Shown here: piece after piece, positions 15,604 to 23,808 of the stretch
Layout: each line of letters starts with the position of its first letter
Numbering within the stretch: the stretch's first letter is position 1
DNA from: Darwinibacter acetoxidans_A
GTDB taxonomy: Bacteria; Bacillota; Limnochordia; Darwinibacteriales; Darwinibacteriaceae
Direction: 5' to 3'
Assembly: GCA_041936745.1 (NCBI GenBank)
Contig: JBHGWS010000015.1
Coordinates: 1 to 35,990, forward strand
DNA: 35,990 bases
Notes under the pieces: generated by a model
Told to the model about the DNA's origin: nothing
The model's database searches: none
What the model saw: only the letters and a program-made list of their open reading frames with translations
Position numbers and translations under genes: made by a program

Positions 15604-16506
15604 CTAAGCCCGAGGATGGGCTTTGTTATAGACAGACTTAAGGCGGCTTTGACTGACTTTCGTGTAAATTTGCGTTGTGGCTAAGCTTTCATGGCCTAAA
15701 AGTTCCTGCACGGAGCGAAGATCGGCCCCATTATCTAAAAGGTGAGTGGCAAAAGTGTGCCGGAAGGTATGCGGCGAGATGTTTTTTTGGATCTGGAAAT
15801 ACAAAACGTACTGCTCCAAAATATATTGGATGCCGCGGGCAGTTAGGCGCCTTCCCCTGGCATTAACAAAAAGGGCTTTTTCACCGGCGGCAAGAAGCTT
15901 CGGCCTGCTTTTTTCGCAGTAAAGCTCAAGGCGGTTTACAGCATATTCCCCTAACGGCACAATGCGCTCTTTCCGCCCCTTGCCCAACACTAAAAGGTAT
16001 TCGTTGGCCCGGTCCCAATCACCGAGGTTTAAGCCCACTAATTCGCCAACCCGCAGCCCGCAGCCGTAAAGCACCTCAAAAATAGCCCTGTTCCTCATCT
16101 GCAGAGCAGCTGAACTGCCCGGGGCATCATCGCCTAAAAGCTTGTGGATTTCCGCCATCGACAGCGTTTGGGGGATGGGCTGGCCTTTCTTGGGAGCCTG
16201 CAGGCGGGAACTAAAATCAGCCCGGCATAAACCCCTTTGGCAAAGGTAGCGGGCAAATCCCTTGATCGCAGCTAAATTGCGGGCAATGCTGCTGCGGGCG
16301 TAACCCTCAACTGTTAGGAAAGCCAAATAGTCCCGGACGGCGTACTTATCTAAGGAGTCAAGTTCCCATGGTTTTTCCAGGATCTCACATTGATTTTTGA
16401 AAAACTCTAAGAAACGCTCTAGATCGGCGCGATAGGCCCTAATCGTGGCGGGTGAAAGATTGGATTGAGTTTCTAAATGGCGTAGATAATCCGCAGCCGC
16501 AAACAT
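15604..16506 (-). CDS. xerC: Tyrosine recombinase XerC
   Basis: A 300-residue site-specific recombinase. A SAM-like N-terminal core-binding domain (about residues 5-95) is followed by the catalytic domain with the full set of active-site residues: Arg152 (CGLRVGEL), Lys176 (GKGRKER), His246 and Arg249 (HTFRHTF), His272 (LLGHESL) and Tyr281 (QIYTKV). It probably resolves chromosome dimers at dif, with XerD encoded elsewhere. The start ATG 16506 is chosen for its GGAGGAG SD 6 nt upstream; a start at 16536 would overlap trmFO. The trmFO-xerC-hslVU order matches codV of B. subtilis, so this is the housekeeping enzyme, not a mobile-element integrase. Confidence 0.95.
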   Translation of the reverse strand: MFAAADYLRHLETQSNLSPATIRAYRADLERFLEFFKNQCEILEKPWELDSLDKYAVRDYLAFLTVEGYARSSIARNLAAIKGFARYLCQRGLCRADFSSRLQAPKKGQPIPQTLSMAEIHKLLGDDAPGSSAALQMRNRAIFEVLYGCGLRVGELVGLNLGDWDRANEYLLVLGKGRKERIVPLGEYAVNRLELYCEKSRPKLLAAGEKALFVNARGRRLTARGIQYILEQYVLYFQIQKNISPHTFRHTFATHLLDNGADLRSVQELLGHESLATTQIYTKVSQSRLKSVYNKAHPRA

Positions 16507-16523
16507 ACTTTTCTCCTCCAGTT

Positions 16524-17831
16524 TCACTCCTGCCAAAACTCCTCCAAGCTTTTTATAGCTCTGGCGGCATAAGCCTCCCGGCGGGCCCGTTTACCCCTGA
16601 CAGGCGGCTCTAAGGGAGGCAGCAGGCCGAAATTGGCGTTCATAGGCTGAAAACTTGTAGGCAGGGCCGTTGAAATATAGTGAGCGAGCCCGCCCAGCAT
16701 TGTTTCTTGCGGCAGAGTCAAAGTGTTCTTGCCCTGCGCAAGCCTGGCTGCGTTAATTCCCGCCAAAAGACCGGCTGCGGTGCTTTCCACGTAGCCTTCC
16801 ACCCCGCAGATTTGGCCCGCCAAGAAAAGATCGGGCCGCTTGCGGAATTGAAAAGTCGCCTTTAAAACCCGCGGCGAATTGATAAATGTGTTGCGGTGCA
16901 TAACCCCGTAGCGGACAAATTCCGCCTCTGCTAACGCGGGGATCATCCGAAAGACTCTCTTTTGCTCTCCCCATTTCAACCTGGTTTGGCAGCCCACTAA
17001 ATTAAACAAAGTCGCCTCCGTGTTTTCCAAACGGAGCTGTAAAACAGCATAAGGGCGGTTTCCCGCCTCATCCACAAGCCCTACCGGCCGCAAGGCACCG
17101 TAGCGTAAGGCATCTTTACCCCGTTTTGCCAAAACCTCAAGGGGGATGCAGCCTTCAAAAACAGGCATATCTTTTAAATGGGCTTCACTTTCGTGCAGCG
17201 GCGCCAATTCAGCCGAAACTAAGGCTGCATGGAATCGCTCGTATTCATCTTTTGTTAAGGGGCAGTTGAAATAATCGGCCGTCCCTTGGCCGTAGCGGGC
17301 GGCCCAAAAACCTTTGCTGAAATCAACGCTCTCCCCTGTGACAATGGGTGCAGCCGCATCATAAAAATAGAGGTTGTCGCTTTCAGTAATTTCCCGCAGG
17401 GCATCGGCCAGAGCCGGGCTTGTTAAGGGCCCGCTGGCAATGATGGCCGGGCCGCCGGGCACAGAAGTATATTCCTCTCTAATCAGTTCAATCAGGGGAT
17501 TGTCTGCGATTTTTTTTGTAACCGCCGCCGCAAACTTATTGCGATCCACCGCTAAGGCACCGCCGGCGGGCACACTGGTGGCGTAGGCCGCCTTGATAAT
17601 CAGTGAATCGAAAAGTTCCAGCTCTTTTTTCAAAAGCCCGCCTGCCGTAGTCGGCAGTTTGGATCCTAAGGAATTGGAGCAGACTAATTCAGCGCAGTAC
17701 TTCGTTTCGTGCGCCGGTGTATTCATATGCGGCCTCATTTCATATAAACGGACGGGAATTCCCCTTTTAGCAATCTGCCAGGCAGCTTCGCTGCCTGCCA
17801 AGCCTGCTCCGATAACTTGGATTGCGCCCAT
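16524..17831 (-). CDS. trmFO: Methylenetetrahydrofolate-tRNA (uracil-5)-methyltransferase TrmFO
   Basis: A 435-residue flavoprotein that makes m5U54 in the T-loop of tRNA, using methylene-THF and FAD/NAD(P)H. The FAD-binding dinucleotide motif GAGLAGSE is at residues 8-15. The family blocks LYEMRP, CAELVCSNSLGS (with the catalytic-region cysteine) and GQICGVEGYVESTAAGLLAG are present. ATG at 17831 with a GGGAGGG SD, 3 nt after the topA stop. Length is typical. It was formerly called Gid and is placed between topA and codV in Bacillota. Confidence 0.97.
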   Translation of the reverse strand: MGAIQVIGAGLAGSEAAWQIAKRGIPVRLYEMRPHMNTPAHETKYCAELVCSNSLGSKLPTTAGGLLKKELELFDSLIIKAAYATSVPAGGALAVDRNKFAAAVTKKIADNPLIELIREEYTSVPGGPAIIASGPLTSPALADALREITESDNLYFYDAAAPIVTGESVDFSKGFWAARYGQGTADYFNCPLTKDEYERFHAALVSAELAPLHESEAHLKDMPVFEGCIPLEVLAKRGKDALRYGALRPVGLVDEAGNRPYAVLQLRLENTEATLFNLVGCQTRLKWGEQKRVFRMIPALAEAEFVRYGVMHRNTFINSPRVLKATFQFRKRPDLFLAGQICGVEGYVESTAAGLLAGINAARLAQGKNTLTLPQETMLGGLAHYISTALPTSFQPMNANFGLLPPLEPPVRGKRARREAYAARAIKSLEEFWQE

Positions 17832-17834
17832 AAT

Positions 17835-19919
17835 TTACCCTCCCGGACATTCTTTATTGACGCAAACCGGCGGTTCACCTTCTTTGCGCAAAGCTAAATT
17901 CTGCCCACAGTGGGGGCAGAGCTCTTTTGTAGGCCGCTGCCACATGGTAAATGTGCAGTCGGGATAATTGCTGCAGCCGAAAAAATACCTGCCCCGCCTG
18001 GTGCGGCGCCTGACGATCTGGCCGCCTTGGCGGCCTTCATTTTTACAGACCTGGCATTCAACGCCGATTTCATCTAAGATGGGCTTTGTGTTTTTACATT
18101 CCGGGTAGCCCGGGCAGGCTAAAAACCTGCCAAACCTCCCCATTTTATAGACCATGCGGCGCCCGCATTTTTCGCAGATGACATCGCTTTCCTGGTCCTG
18201 CACTTCAATTTTTTCCAAAACTTCGTGTGCCCGTTTTAAATCTCTAGCAAATGGTTCGTAAAACTCCCTGACTACGTCCTGCCAAATTAAATCGCCCTCT
18301 TCGATTAAGTCTAAGCGCTCTTCCAGGTTGGCGGTAAAATCTATATCTAAAAGATCGGGAAAATTCTCCTGTAAGAGATCGTTGACAATGATTCCCAGTT
18401 CAGTGGGCTTAAAACGCCTTTCTTCACTTTCCACGTAGCCGCGGCGCACGATCGTATCAATAGTCGGGGCATAGGTGCTGGGCCGGCCGATCCCTTGTTC
18501 CTCCAAAGTCTTAACGAGCATTGCCTCGGTAAAGCGCGGTGGCGGCTGGGTGAAATGCTGATTTAAATCGAGTTTTTTTAAATCTACCTCTTCGCCTTTT
18601 TTCAAAGGCGGCAGGAGGCGGTCTTCCACAATTTGCGCACCGTTCGGTTCATCGCTTCCCTCTTGGTAGAGGCGCAAGAAGCCGGGAAATTTCAACTGAG
18701 AGCCCGTGGCTCGAAAGCCGTATTCGCCAACTTTAAGATCAACCCGCAGGGAATCAAAGAGCGCCGAACTCATCTGGCTGGCTACAAAGCGTTCCCAAAT
18801 CAGTGTATATAATTTGTACTGATCTCTGGAAAGAAATTCTTTAATGTCCCCGGGGCTGCGGCGGGCAGAAGTAGGCCTGATCGCCTCATGGGCTTCTTGG
18901 GCGCCTTTTTTGGCCGCATAGTGCCTCGCTTTTGCCGGAATATAATCGGCGCCGAATTTTTCCTTAATTAAACTGCGCACTTCCCGCACCGCTTCTTGAC
19001 TCACTCTGGTTGCATCCGTCCTCATGTAAGTAATAAGGCCTAAGGTACCAGCTTTACCCAGCCGTAAACCTTCGTAGAGCTGTTGGGCCACAACCATGGT
19101 CTTCTTCGCGCTGAACCTCAGCTTGCGGGCCGCTTCTTGCTGCAGTGTGCTGGTGGTAAAAGGCGGCGCCGGATTGCGGCGCCGTTTCCTTGTCTGAACT
19201 TCGCTGACTTTCCAAGGCCTGCCTGCCACGGCTTTTTCAACTTCACGGGCCGCTTCTTCGTTGGGCAGCTCTATTTTTTTGCCGTTTTTATTCTGGAGTT
19301 TTGCTTCGAAGGCCGCTTTATCTTTCGTGTTTAATAAAGCGTTGATGCTCCAGTATTCCACCGGTTCAAAGGCATCGATCTCCCGTTCCCGATCGACAAT
19401 CAACTTTACGGCAACGGACTGCACTCTGCCCGCACTGAGCCCCGGTTTCACCTTTGCCCACAAAAGCGGGGACAGTTCATAACCGACGACTCGATCCAAA
19501 ATCCGCCGGGCCTGCTGCGCATCAACAAGAGGGCCCGCAATTTCTCTTGGGTTCTGCACAGCCTGCCGCACGGCTTCTTTAGTCACTTCTCTAAAATCAA
19601 TACGGTGTTCGCCGTCGGGGAGCTTTAGAGCGTGGGCCAAATGCCAAGCAATGGCTTCCCCTTCCCGGTCAGGGTCAGTGGCCAATAGTACTTGGTCCGC
19701 TTTTTTGGCCGCCTCCCTTAACTCTTTTAAAACAGGGCCTTTACCGCGGATAGTAATGTATTTTGGTTCGAAGTTGTTGTCCGTATCAACTCCAAACTGG
19801 CTGCGGGGCAGGTCCCGGACATGCCCTTTCGAAGCCTTGACACTATAATTCTTGCTGAGAAAACCGCTGATGGTGCGGGCTTTCGCAGGCGATTCCACAA
19901 TAATTAACGATTTAGCCAA
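17835..19919 (-). CDS. topA: DNA topoisomerase I (type IA)
   Basis: A 694-residue relaxing topoisomerase. The TOPRIM domain (residues 1-115) has the acidic metal motif DPDREGE at 82-88. The catalytic tyrosine is Tyr298 in LITYMRTD. The C-terminus (about 578-694) holds three zinc-ribbon modules with CxxC pairs (CEKC, CQVC with CSNYPDC, and CPHC with CVNKEC). The enzyme removes negative supercoils behind RNA polymerase. The start is TTG at 19919, supported by a GGAGGTG SD 5-6 nt upstream; no ATG is placed as well. It is preceded by a sigma-A promoter (20059-20087) and a structured leader of about 130 nt. It heads a topA-trmFO-xerC-hslVU transcript. Confidence 0.98.
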   Translation of the reverse strand: MAKSLIIVESPAKARTISGFLSKNYSVKASKGHVRDLPRSQFGVDTDNNFEPKYITIRGKGPVLKELREAAKKADQVLLATDPDREGEAIAWHLAHALKLPDGEHRIDFREVTKEAVRQAVQNPREIAGPLVDAQQARRILDRVVGYELSPLLWAKVKPGLSAGRVQSVAVKLIVDREREIDAFEPVEYWSINALLNTKDKAAFEAKLQNKNGKKIELPNEEAAREVEKAVAGRPWKVSEVQTRKRRRNPAPPFTTSTLQQEAARKLRFSAKKTMVVAQQLYEGLRLGKAGTLGLITYMRTDATRVSQEAVREVRSLIKEKFGADYIPAKARHYAAKKGAQEAHEAIRPTSARRSPGDIKEFLSRDQYKLYTLIWERFVASQMSSALFDSLRVDLKVGEYGFRATGSQLKFPGFLRLYQEGSDEPNGAQIVEDRLLPPLKKGEEVDLKKLDLNQHFTQPPPRFTEAMLVKTLEEQGIGRPSTYAPTIDTIVRRGYVESEERRFKPTELGIIVNDLLQENFPDLLDIDFTANLEERLDLIEEGDLIWQDVVREFYEPFARDLKRAHEVLEKIEVQDQESDVICEKCGRRMVYKMGRFGRFLACPGYPECKNTKPILDEIGVECQVCKNEGRQGGQIVRRRTRRGRYFFGCSNYPDCTFTMWQRPTKELCPHCGQNLALRKEGEPPVCVNKECPGG

Positions 19920-20058
19920 TCAGGCACCTCCGTGCAATTTGAAAAAGAAAGTTTCCTTCCTTCCGTATTTGAACGACAATTTCAATTCCAATTGACAGGC
20001 CAACTCAGCCTGTTTCCACCCGTAGAAAGCACTTTCGCTTTAAGGGAGAATCAAGATC

Positions 20059-20087
20059 ATTATAGTAGTTTTGGCAGTATTATGCAA
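20059..20087 (-). promoter_or_regulatory. Sigma-A promoter for topA
   Basis: On the minus strand TTGCAT (20087-20082) and a perfect TATAAT (20064-20059) are separated by 17 nt. The start of transcription would be near 20051, giving a leader of about 130 nt before the TTG start at 19919. The leader contains small hairpins (ACAGGC/GCCTGT around 20005, and AAAGC/GCTTT around 20035). Confidence 0.75.
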
Positions 20088-20138
20088 GAGACGGGCCTTT
20101 TTTGGGGCTGCCCGCTACTGCAGACTGGAAAAATTTAT

Positions 20139-21008
20139 CTAGACCCCAAGGTTTTTCATGAGATCGGCAGCACTCTCGGCTAAAAAAGCCCCCTGTTTAA
20201 TTAAATTATTTGTTCCCCGCCGCCGAGGATCGCTAATTTCGCCGGGGATGGCCCAGATGTCAAGGCCCAACTCCAACCCCCAATTCGCCGTGTTGACCGC
20301 ACCGGATCTCTCACCTGCCTGGACGACTAAAACCGCCCTTGCCAGCCCGGCGATAATTCTGTTGCGCCTGAGAAAATTACCCGGCATGATCCGGCAGCGG
20401 CTGGAAAATTCGCTGATCACCGCGCCCCTTTGGGCAATTTTATCTGCCAAAGCGCGGTGCTCAGGGGGATAGATATCCCCTATATTGGAACCCAAAACGG
20501 CTGCAGTAATGCCGCCGGCGGCCAAAGCGCCCCGGTGGGCATAGGAGTCGATACCCCGAGCAAGCCCGCTGATAATCGGCAGGTTGTTTTTTGCCAGGGC
20601 GCTGCTGAAGTCATAGGCCTGCCTGATCCCCGCTTGGGACGGCTTTCTTGTGCCCACTACGGCAATACCGGCTCTCCTTGGCAGGCTGCCTCTGCAGTAG
20701 AGGACGGGCGGAGGCACGAAAAGCCTTTCCAAAAATTTAGGGTAGCCCGCTTCCCCAATCGTAATGATCCGCGCTCCCTCCCTTTTAGCCCAGGCTTCTT
20801 CCGCTGTGGGGCAGATCTTTCCCCTCGTTTTGCAGAAATGCGCCGCGGTTTTCCTACCGATGCCCGGGACTTTCAAAAGAGCCGGCAGGGGTGCGCGCCA
20901 GGCCTTTTCTAAGGAACCGAAATGTTTTTTTAAAGAAAAAAGCCGGCGGCCCCCGATGCCCGAAACCATATTAAAAGCAATTAAATATTCCCGCGAACTC
21001 CTTTTCAT
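20139..21008 (-). CDS. dprA: DNA-processing protein DprA (Smf)
   Basis: A 289-residue protein. A helix-hairpin-helix N-terminal part (about residues 1-70) includes LLKVPGIGRKTAAHF. The Rossmann-like DprA core (about 75-280) has VVGTRKPSQAG, ISGLARGIDSYAH and ERSGAVNTANWGLE. DprA loads RecA on incoming single strands during transformation and also occurs in non-competent species. The usual FPRRN motif reads FLRRN here. The C-terminal winged helix of longer DprA proteins is absent. ATG at 21008 is chosen for the GGAGGGG SD; a start at 21044 would overlap the upstream gene. Confidence 0.95.
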   Translation of the reverse strand: MKRSSREYLIAFNMVSGIGGRRLFSLKKHFGSLEKAWRAPLPALLKVPGIGRKTAAHFCKTRGKICPTAEEAWAKREGARIITIGEAGYPKFLERLFVPPPVLYCRGSLPRRAGIAVVGTRKPSQAGIRQAYDFSSALAKNNLPIISGLARGIDSYAHRGALAAGGITAAVLGSNIGDIYPPEHRALADKIAQRGAVISEFSSRCRIMPGNFLRRNRIIAGLARAVLVVQAGERSGAVNTANWGLELGLDIWAIPGEISDPRRRGTNNLIKQGAFLAESAADLMKNLGV

Positions 21009-21027
21009 GCTTCCCCTCCAGGTTGGT

Positions 21028-21264
21028 TTATTCCTCATCGCCAAACGGCTGTTCCAAAAGGCTGTCTAAAATCGCCTGCAGCTCCTCTTCCCACTTCAGC
21101 TGGTAGATGCGCAGGTCCAGATCACTGACTACTGCCCCACCGGCACAATTAGTGCAGACAATGCCGTACATTTCGCCCCGCCGTGCCTTGACCAAATGCG
21201 GTGTGTCCACTGCACAGCCCGGGCAGTGAAAGATACGTGTGGAGCCCACATCAAATTGCAACAT
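21028..21264 (-). CDS. Small zinc-ribbon protein of unknown function
   Basis: A 78-residue protein with two CxxC pairs, CPGC at residues 14-17 and CTNC at 37-40. This spacing forms a single zinc ribbon. The second half is acidic and helical (LKWEEELQAILDSLLEQ). I do not recognise a named family. ATG at 21264 has an AAGGGGG SD, and a sigma-A promoter lies about 85 nt upstream. It ends 19 nt before dprA, so the two are probably co-transcribed. A nucleic-acid or protein-binding adaptor is possible but not shown. Confidence 0.75.
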   Translation of the reverse strand: MLQFDVGSTRIFHCPGCAVDTPHLVKARRGEMYGIVCTNCAGGAVVSDLDLRIYQLKWEEELQAILDSLLEQPFGDEE

Positions 21265-21349
21265 TTAACCCCCTTGACTGCTTGATCACTATTAGCATGC
21301 CGTGGCGGGTGCGGTTCTATGTTCAACTGCACTATTCCCACTTGCCCTA

Positions 21350-21379
21350 ATTATAGCAATATTCGCACATATCAGTCAA
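21350..21379 (-). promoter_or_regulatory. Sigma-A promoter for the zinc-ribbon gene and dprA
   Basis: On the minus strand TTGACT (21379-21374) and a perfect TATAAT (21355-21350) are separated by 18 nt. It lies just downstream of two terminators that close the Lrp pair, and about 85 nt before the ATG at 21264. Confidence 0.75.
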
Positions 21380-21429
21380 GGTTTTTCCTTCCCGGACGGC
21401 GCAGAGGTGCGCTGTTGCGTATGCGCGCC

Positions 21430-21454
21430 AAAAAGCCAGGCAGCAAAGCCTGGC
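21430..21454 (-). terminator. Second intrinsic terminator after the Lrp/AsnC pair
   Basis: A perfect 7-bp stem, GCCAGGC and GCCTGGC around a 6-nt loop (TTTGCT), is followed on the minus strand by TTTTT. It lies about 20 nt after a first terminator, making a tandem arrangement. Confidence 0.85.
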
Positions 21455-21474
21455 AGGCCCGGTAAAATTATCTT

Positions 21475-21496
21475 AAAAAGCGGGCAGGGCCCGCTT
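21475..21496 (-). terminator. First intrinsic terminator after the Lrp/AsnC pair
   Basis: A perfect 7-bp stem, AGCGGGC and GCCCGCT with a 3-nt loop, is followed on the minus strand by a run of T. It is about 35 nt after the stop of the downstream Lrp gene. On the plus strand the flank TTGTTTT could also support termination. Confidence 0.85.
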
Positions 21497-21531
21497 GTTT
21501 TGGCAGAGGATAAAATATAAGGCGGAAATGA

Positions 21532-21987
21532 TCAAATATCCCAGGCTAAATCCTGTTTGGCGACTTTCAAAACGATGGAGGTGCCTGTGTTATTGACTCC
21601 CGAAACGCCTCCCAGAGTTTCCACTAAAAAGGTTAAGAGCTCATCATTGTTGGCGACAACTACCTCTACAACCAGATCATAGTTCCCTGTCGACAAAGCA
21701 ACGTAGCGGACCTCCGGCAGGCGGCTCAGTTTTTTGGCAATTTCATCTATTTTCGCCCGTTCCACTTTCATGCCCACAACCGCCACCGTATTTAAGCCGA
21801 CCTTGAAAGGATCGGGAATACCCACAATGCGGATTAAACCTTCGTCCAAAAGCTTAGCAACCCGGCGGCGGACTGTGCCTTCCGCCAGCCCCAATTCTTT
21901 GGCAATGGTCAAAAACGGCATGCGCCCATCAGTCTGTAAAAGCCGGATAATTTCCCGGTCCAGTTCATCCAAAACATGTGTACTCAT
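21532..21987 (-). CDS. Lrp/AsnC family transcriptional regulator (second of a pair)
   Basis: A 151-residue regulator. The N-terminal winged helix-turn-helix (about residues 5-55) has DREIIRLLQTDGRMPF and KELGLAEGTVRRRVAKL. The C-terminal RAM ligand-binding domain (about 70-145) has VRYVALSTGNYDLVVEVVV, the family's beta-strand pattern. Such proteins form dimers or octamers and respond to amino acids or similar small ligands. The start ATG shares a base with the upstream gene's stop (TGATG), so translation of the two is probably coupled. It is about 40-45% identical to its neighbour by eye. The ligand is unknown. It is closed by two tandem terminators. Confidence 0.93.
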   Translation of the reverse strand: MSTHVLDELDREIIRLLQTDGRMPFLTIAKELGLAEGTVRRRVAKLLDEGLIRIVGIPDPFKVGLNTVAVVGMKVERAKIDEIAKKLSRLPEVRYVALSTGNYDLVVEVVVANNDELLTFLVETLGGVSGVNNTGTSIVLKVAKQDLAWDI

Positions 21988-22475
21988 CAGCTGTCCCCCC
22001 CATCCTGCTCTGCCAGAAGAAAAGGGGACCAGTCATGGATTTGTTTGTGGATGTGTAAAACGATGGAAGTTTCCGTACTGACGATACCTTCAATCTGGGC
22101 CAGTTTTTCGTTTAAAAGCGTAATCAGATGCTGCCGGTCGGGCAGGACGACCATTGCCACCAAATCATGGCTGCCGGTGGTCACCACAAGGTAGCGGACG
22201 GCCTGCAAGTTCCGGAGTTTCTCAATCACTGATGCCATATGCAGCCGATCAATTTTAAACCAGATAAAGGCGACGGTATCCAAACCCATTTTCAAAGGAT
22301 CGGTGACGCCCATGGTGTTTACTACCCCGGTTTCTTCCAAACGCTTCACTCTTTTTCGGATTGTTCCCTCTGAGACCCCCAGCCGGGCGGCTAGATCAAC
22401 AAAAGTGATCCGGCCGTCTTTTTGCAAATAAGCCAGAATGTTTTGATCCAAAGTATCCAACACCGCTGGTTTCAT
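21987..22475 (-). CDS. Lrp/AsnC family transcriptional regulator (first of a pair)
   Basis: A 162-residue regulator with the same layout as its neighbour: a DNA-binding domain (about residues 5-52; DQNILAYLQKDGRITF, RLGVSEGTIRKRVKRL) and a RAM domain (about 70-145; VRYLVVTTGSHDLVAMVVL). The extra C-terminal tail is acidic. ATG at 22475 is chosen for GAGGTG about 7 nt upstream; a start at 22514 has no SD. A small dyad (TACG, 5 nt, CGTA) lies about 60 nt upstream and could be an autoregulatory site. The gene follows the dacF terminator, so the pair forms its own unit. The target genes are not evident. Confidence 0.93.
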   Translation of the reverse strand: MKPAVLDTLDQNILAYLQKDGRITFVDLAARLGVSEGTIRKRVKRLEETGVVNTMGVTDPLKMGLDTVAFIWFKIDRLHMASVIEKLRNLQAVRYLVVTTGSHDLVAMVVLPDRQHLITLLNEKLAQIEGIVSTETSIVLHIHKQIHDWSPFLLAEQDGGDS

Positions 22476-22571
22476 CTGCCTCACCTCTTCCCTATCTCCT
22501 AAAATCAATGGCACATTGAATACTTTCTACGAATTGCGTACAAATCCTTGTTAAATAATATTTTTTCGCAC

Positions 22572-22597
22572 AAAAAAGACGCGCTTCAGCGGAAGCG
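22572..22597 (-). terminator. Intrinsic terminator after the D,D-carboxypeptidase gene
   Basis: A 6-bp stem, CGCTTC and GAAGCG with a 4-nt loop, is followed on the minus strand by CGTCTTTTTTG. It lies just after the stop codon at 22614. Confidence 0.8.
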
Positions 22598-22613
22598 GCC
22601 CTGCCGGGTGGAA

Positions 22614-23762
22614 CTAACGATGTTTTTTAATTAATTCTTTGAAAAATAAGACCAGTGAGTCCCAGGCCACCCGCAAAAACCCGCCGCGCGCTACATCTTC
22701 ACCGGCCAGTAGGGGGGTTTCTTTAATTACTTTATCCTGGAGCAGTATCTTAAAAATCCCTACTTCCTGGCCTTTTTTAACCGGTGCCTCCACGTCTTTC
22801 GCCTGGATTGAGGCACTGACACCCTCATTTGTGCCCGCGGGCAGAGTTACGTACGGTTCAGCCACCGTTAGGGCAACTTTTCTCTGCCGGCCTTTGTAGA
22901 CAGTGATTTCCTTGTTTTCCAAAAAACGGGAAATATTCAGCAAATCGAAACTACGAAAACCATAAGAGAGCAGTTTCGCCGTTTCCTCTTCCCGGCGCCG
23001 TTCACTTTCCGCACCTAAAATCACGCTGACCAGGCGCCTGTTGTTTTGAACGGCCGTGCCCACAAGATTATAGCCCGCCGCTTGTAGATGGCCTGTTTTT
23101 AAGCCGTCCGCCCCCTCAAAAGTTTTGAGAAGGCCGTTTCGATTGCCCTGTTTGATCGGGGATTTGGCCGAGCGGGGCTGATAGGCAAAAAAAGGCTCCC
23201 GGTGGTAGGCTAAAGCCTCGGGATGTTCTTTCAAATAGGAGCGGACCAATAAAGCCATATCCTCTGCCGTGATGCGGTTAGTGTCTGCTAAGCCGTGCAC
23301 ATCCGTGAAACTTAAATTGAGGCCCAAGGACTGCGCTTTTTCGTTCATCCACTTCACGTAAAGATTTTCAGAGCCGGCTAAAGCCTGGGCCAGCGCAACG
23401 CAGGCATCATTACCGGAAACAACCGCGATGCCGTAGAGGAGTTCTTCTAAAGTGACTATTTCCCCCGGTTCTAAAAACATGCGGGAGCCGATCATGCGCC
23501 AGGCATCTTCGGTGACGGTGGTTGTGTCATCTAAAGCTGCGCGGCCTTCCTTGATCAGATCGAAGGCTACGTACATGGTCATAACTTTGACTAAACTGGC
23601 GGGCACATGCTCTTTTTCTCCGTTTTGGGAAAACAAGATCTGCCCCGAATCGAAATCTAAAAGCACTGCTTTAGAAGCATCAATCTCAAAGGGTGCAGCG
23701 GCCGCGATTTGGGAAAAAATCAAGACAAAAATTAAGACAAGAGCGGATTTCAGCGATTTCAT
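22614..23762 (-). CDS. D-alanyl-D-alanine carboxypeptidase (DacF/PBP5-type)
   Basis: A 382-residue low-molecular-weight penicillin-binding protein that trims the terminal D-Ala of peptidoglycan stem peptides. A signal peptide (residues 1-23, cleaved near AAAAP) precedes the peptidase S11 domain. The catalytic motifs are all present: SLVK (Ser56, Lys59), SGN (116-118) and KTG (222-224). A C-terminal beta domain (about 285-355) and an amphipathic tail follow. ATG at 23762 is chosen for AAGGGAG about 9 nt upstream; it gives a normal signal peptide. Family members include DacA and the sporulation-linked DacF, which I cannot separate. It follows rnhB and ends at a terminator. Confidence 0.95.
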   Translation of the reverse strand: MKSLKSALVLIFVLIFSQIAAAAPFEIDASKAVLLDFDSGQILFSQNGEKEHVPASLVKVMTMYVAFDLIKEGRAALDDTTTVTEDAWRMIGSRMFLEPGEIVTLEELLYGIAVVSGNDACVALAQALAGSENLYVKWMNEKAQSLGLNLSFTDVHGLADTNRITAEDMALLVRSYLKEHPEALAYHREPFFAYQPRSAKSPIKQGNRNGLLKTFEGADGLKTGHLQAAGYNLVGTAVQNNRRLVSVILGAESERRREEETAKLLSYGFRSFDLLNISRFLENKEITVYKGRQRKVALTVAEPYVTLPAGTNEGVSASIQAKDVEAPVKKGQEVGIFKILLQDKVIKETPLLAGEDVARGGFLRVAWDSLVLFFKELIKKHR

Positions 23763-23808
23763 GGTAAAACTCCCTTCACCCACGTGGTTTCAAATTAGTA
23801 TGCCCTTT

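Noticed and set aside
15604..16506. Tyrosine recombinase as sign of a mobile element
   Set aside because: The place between trmFO and hslV is the conserved xerC/codV site, and no att repeats, tRNA or phage-like genes surround it.
21532..22475. The Lrp/AsnC pair as siroheme decarboxylase AhbA/AhbB
   Set aside because: AhbA/B share the fold and also come in pairs, but their typical REHxYNLWFT-like block is missing; both proteins have the usual regulator pattern (TGNYDL, TGSHDL) and intact helix-turn-helix regions, and no haem genes are near.
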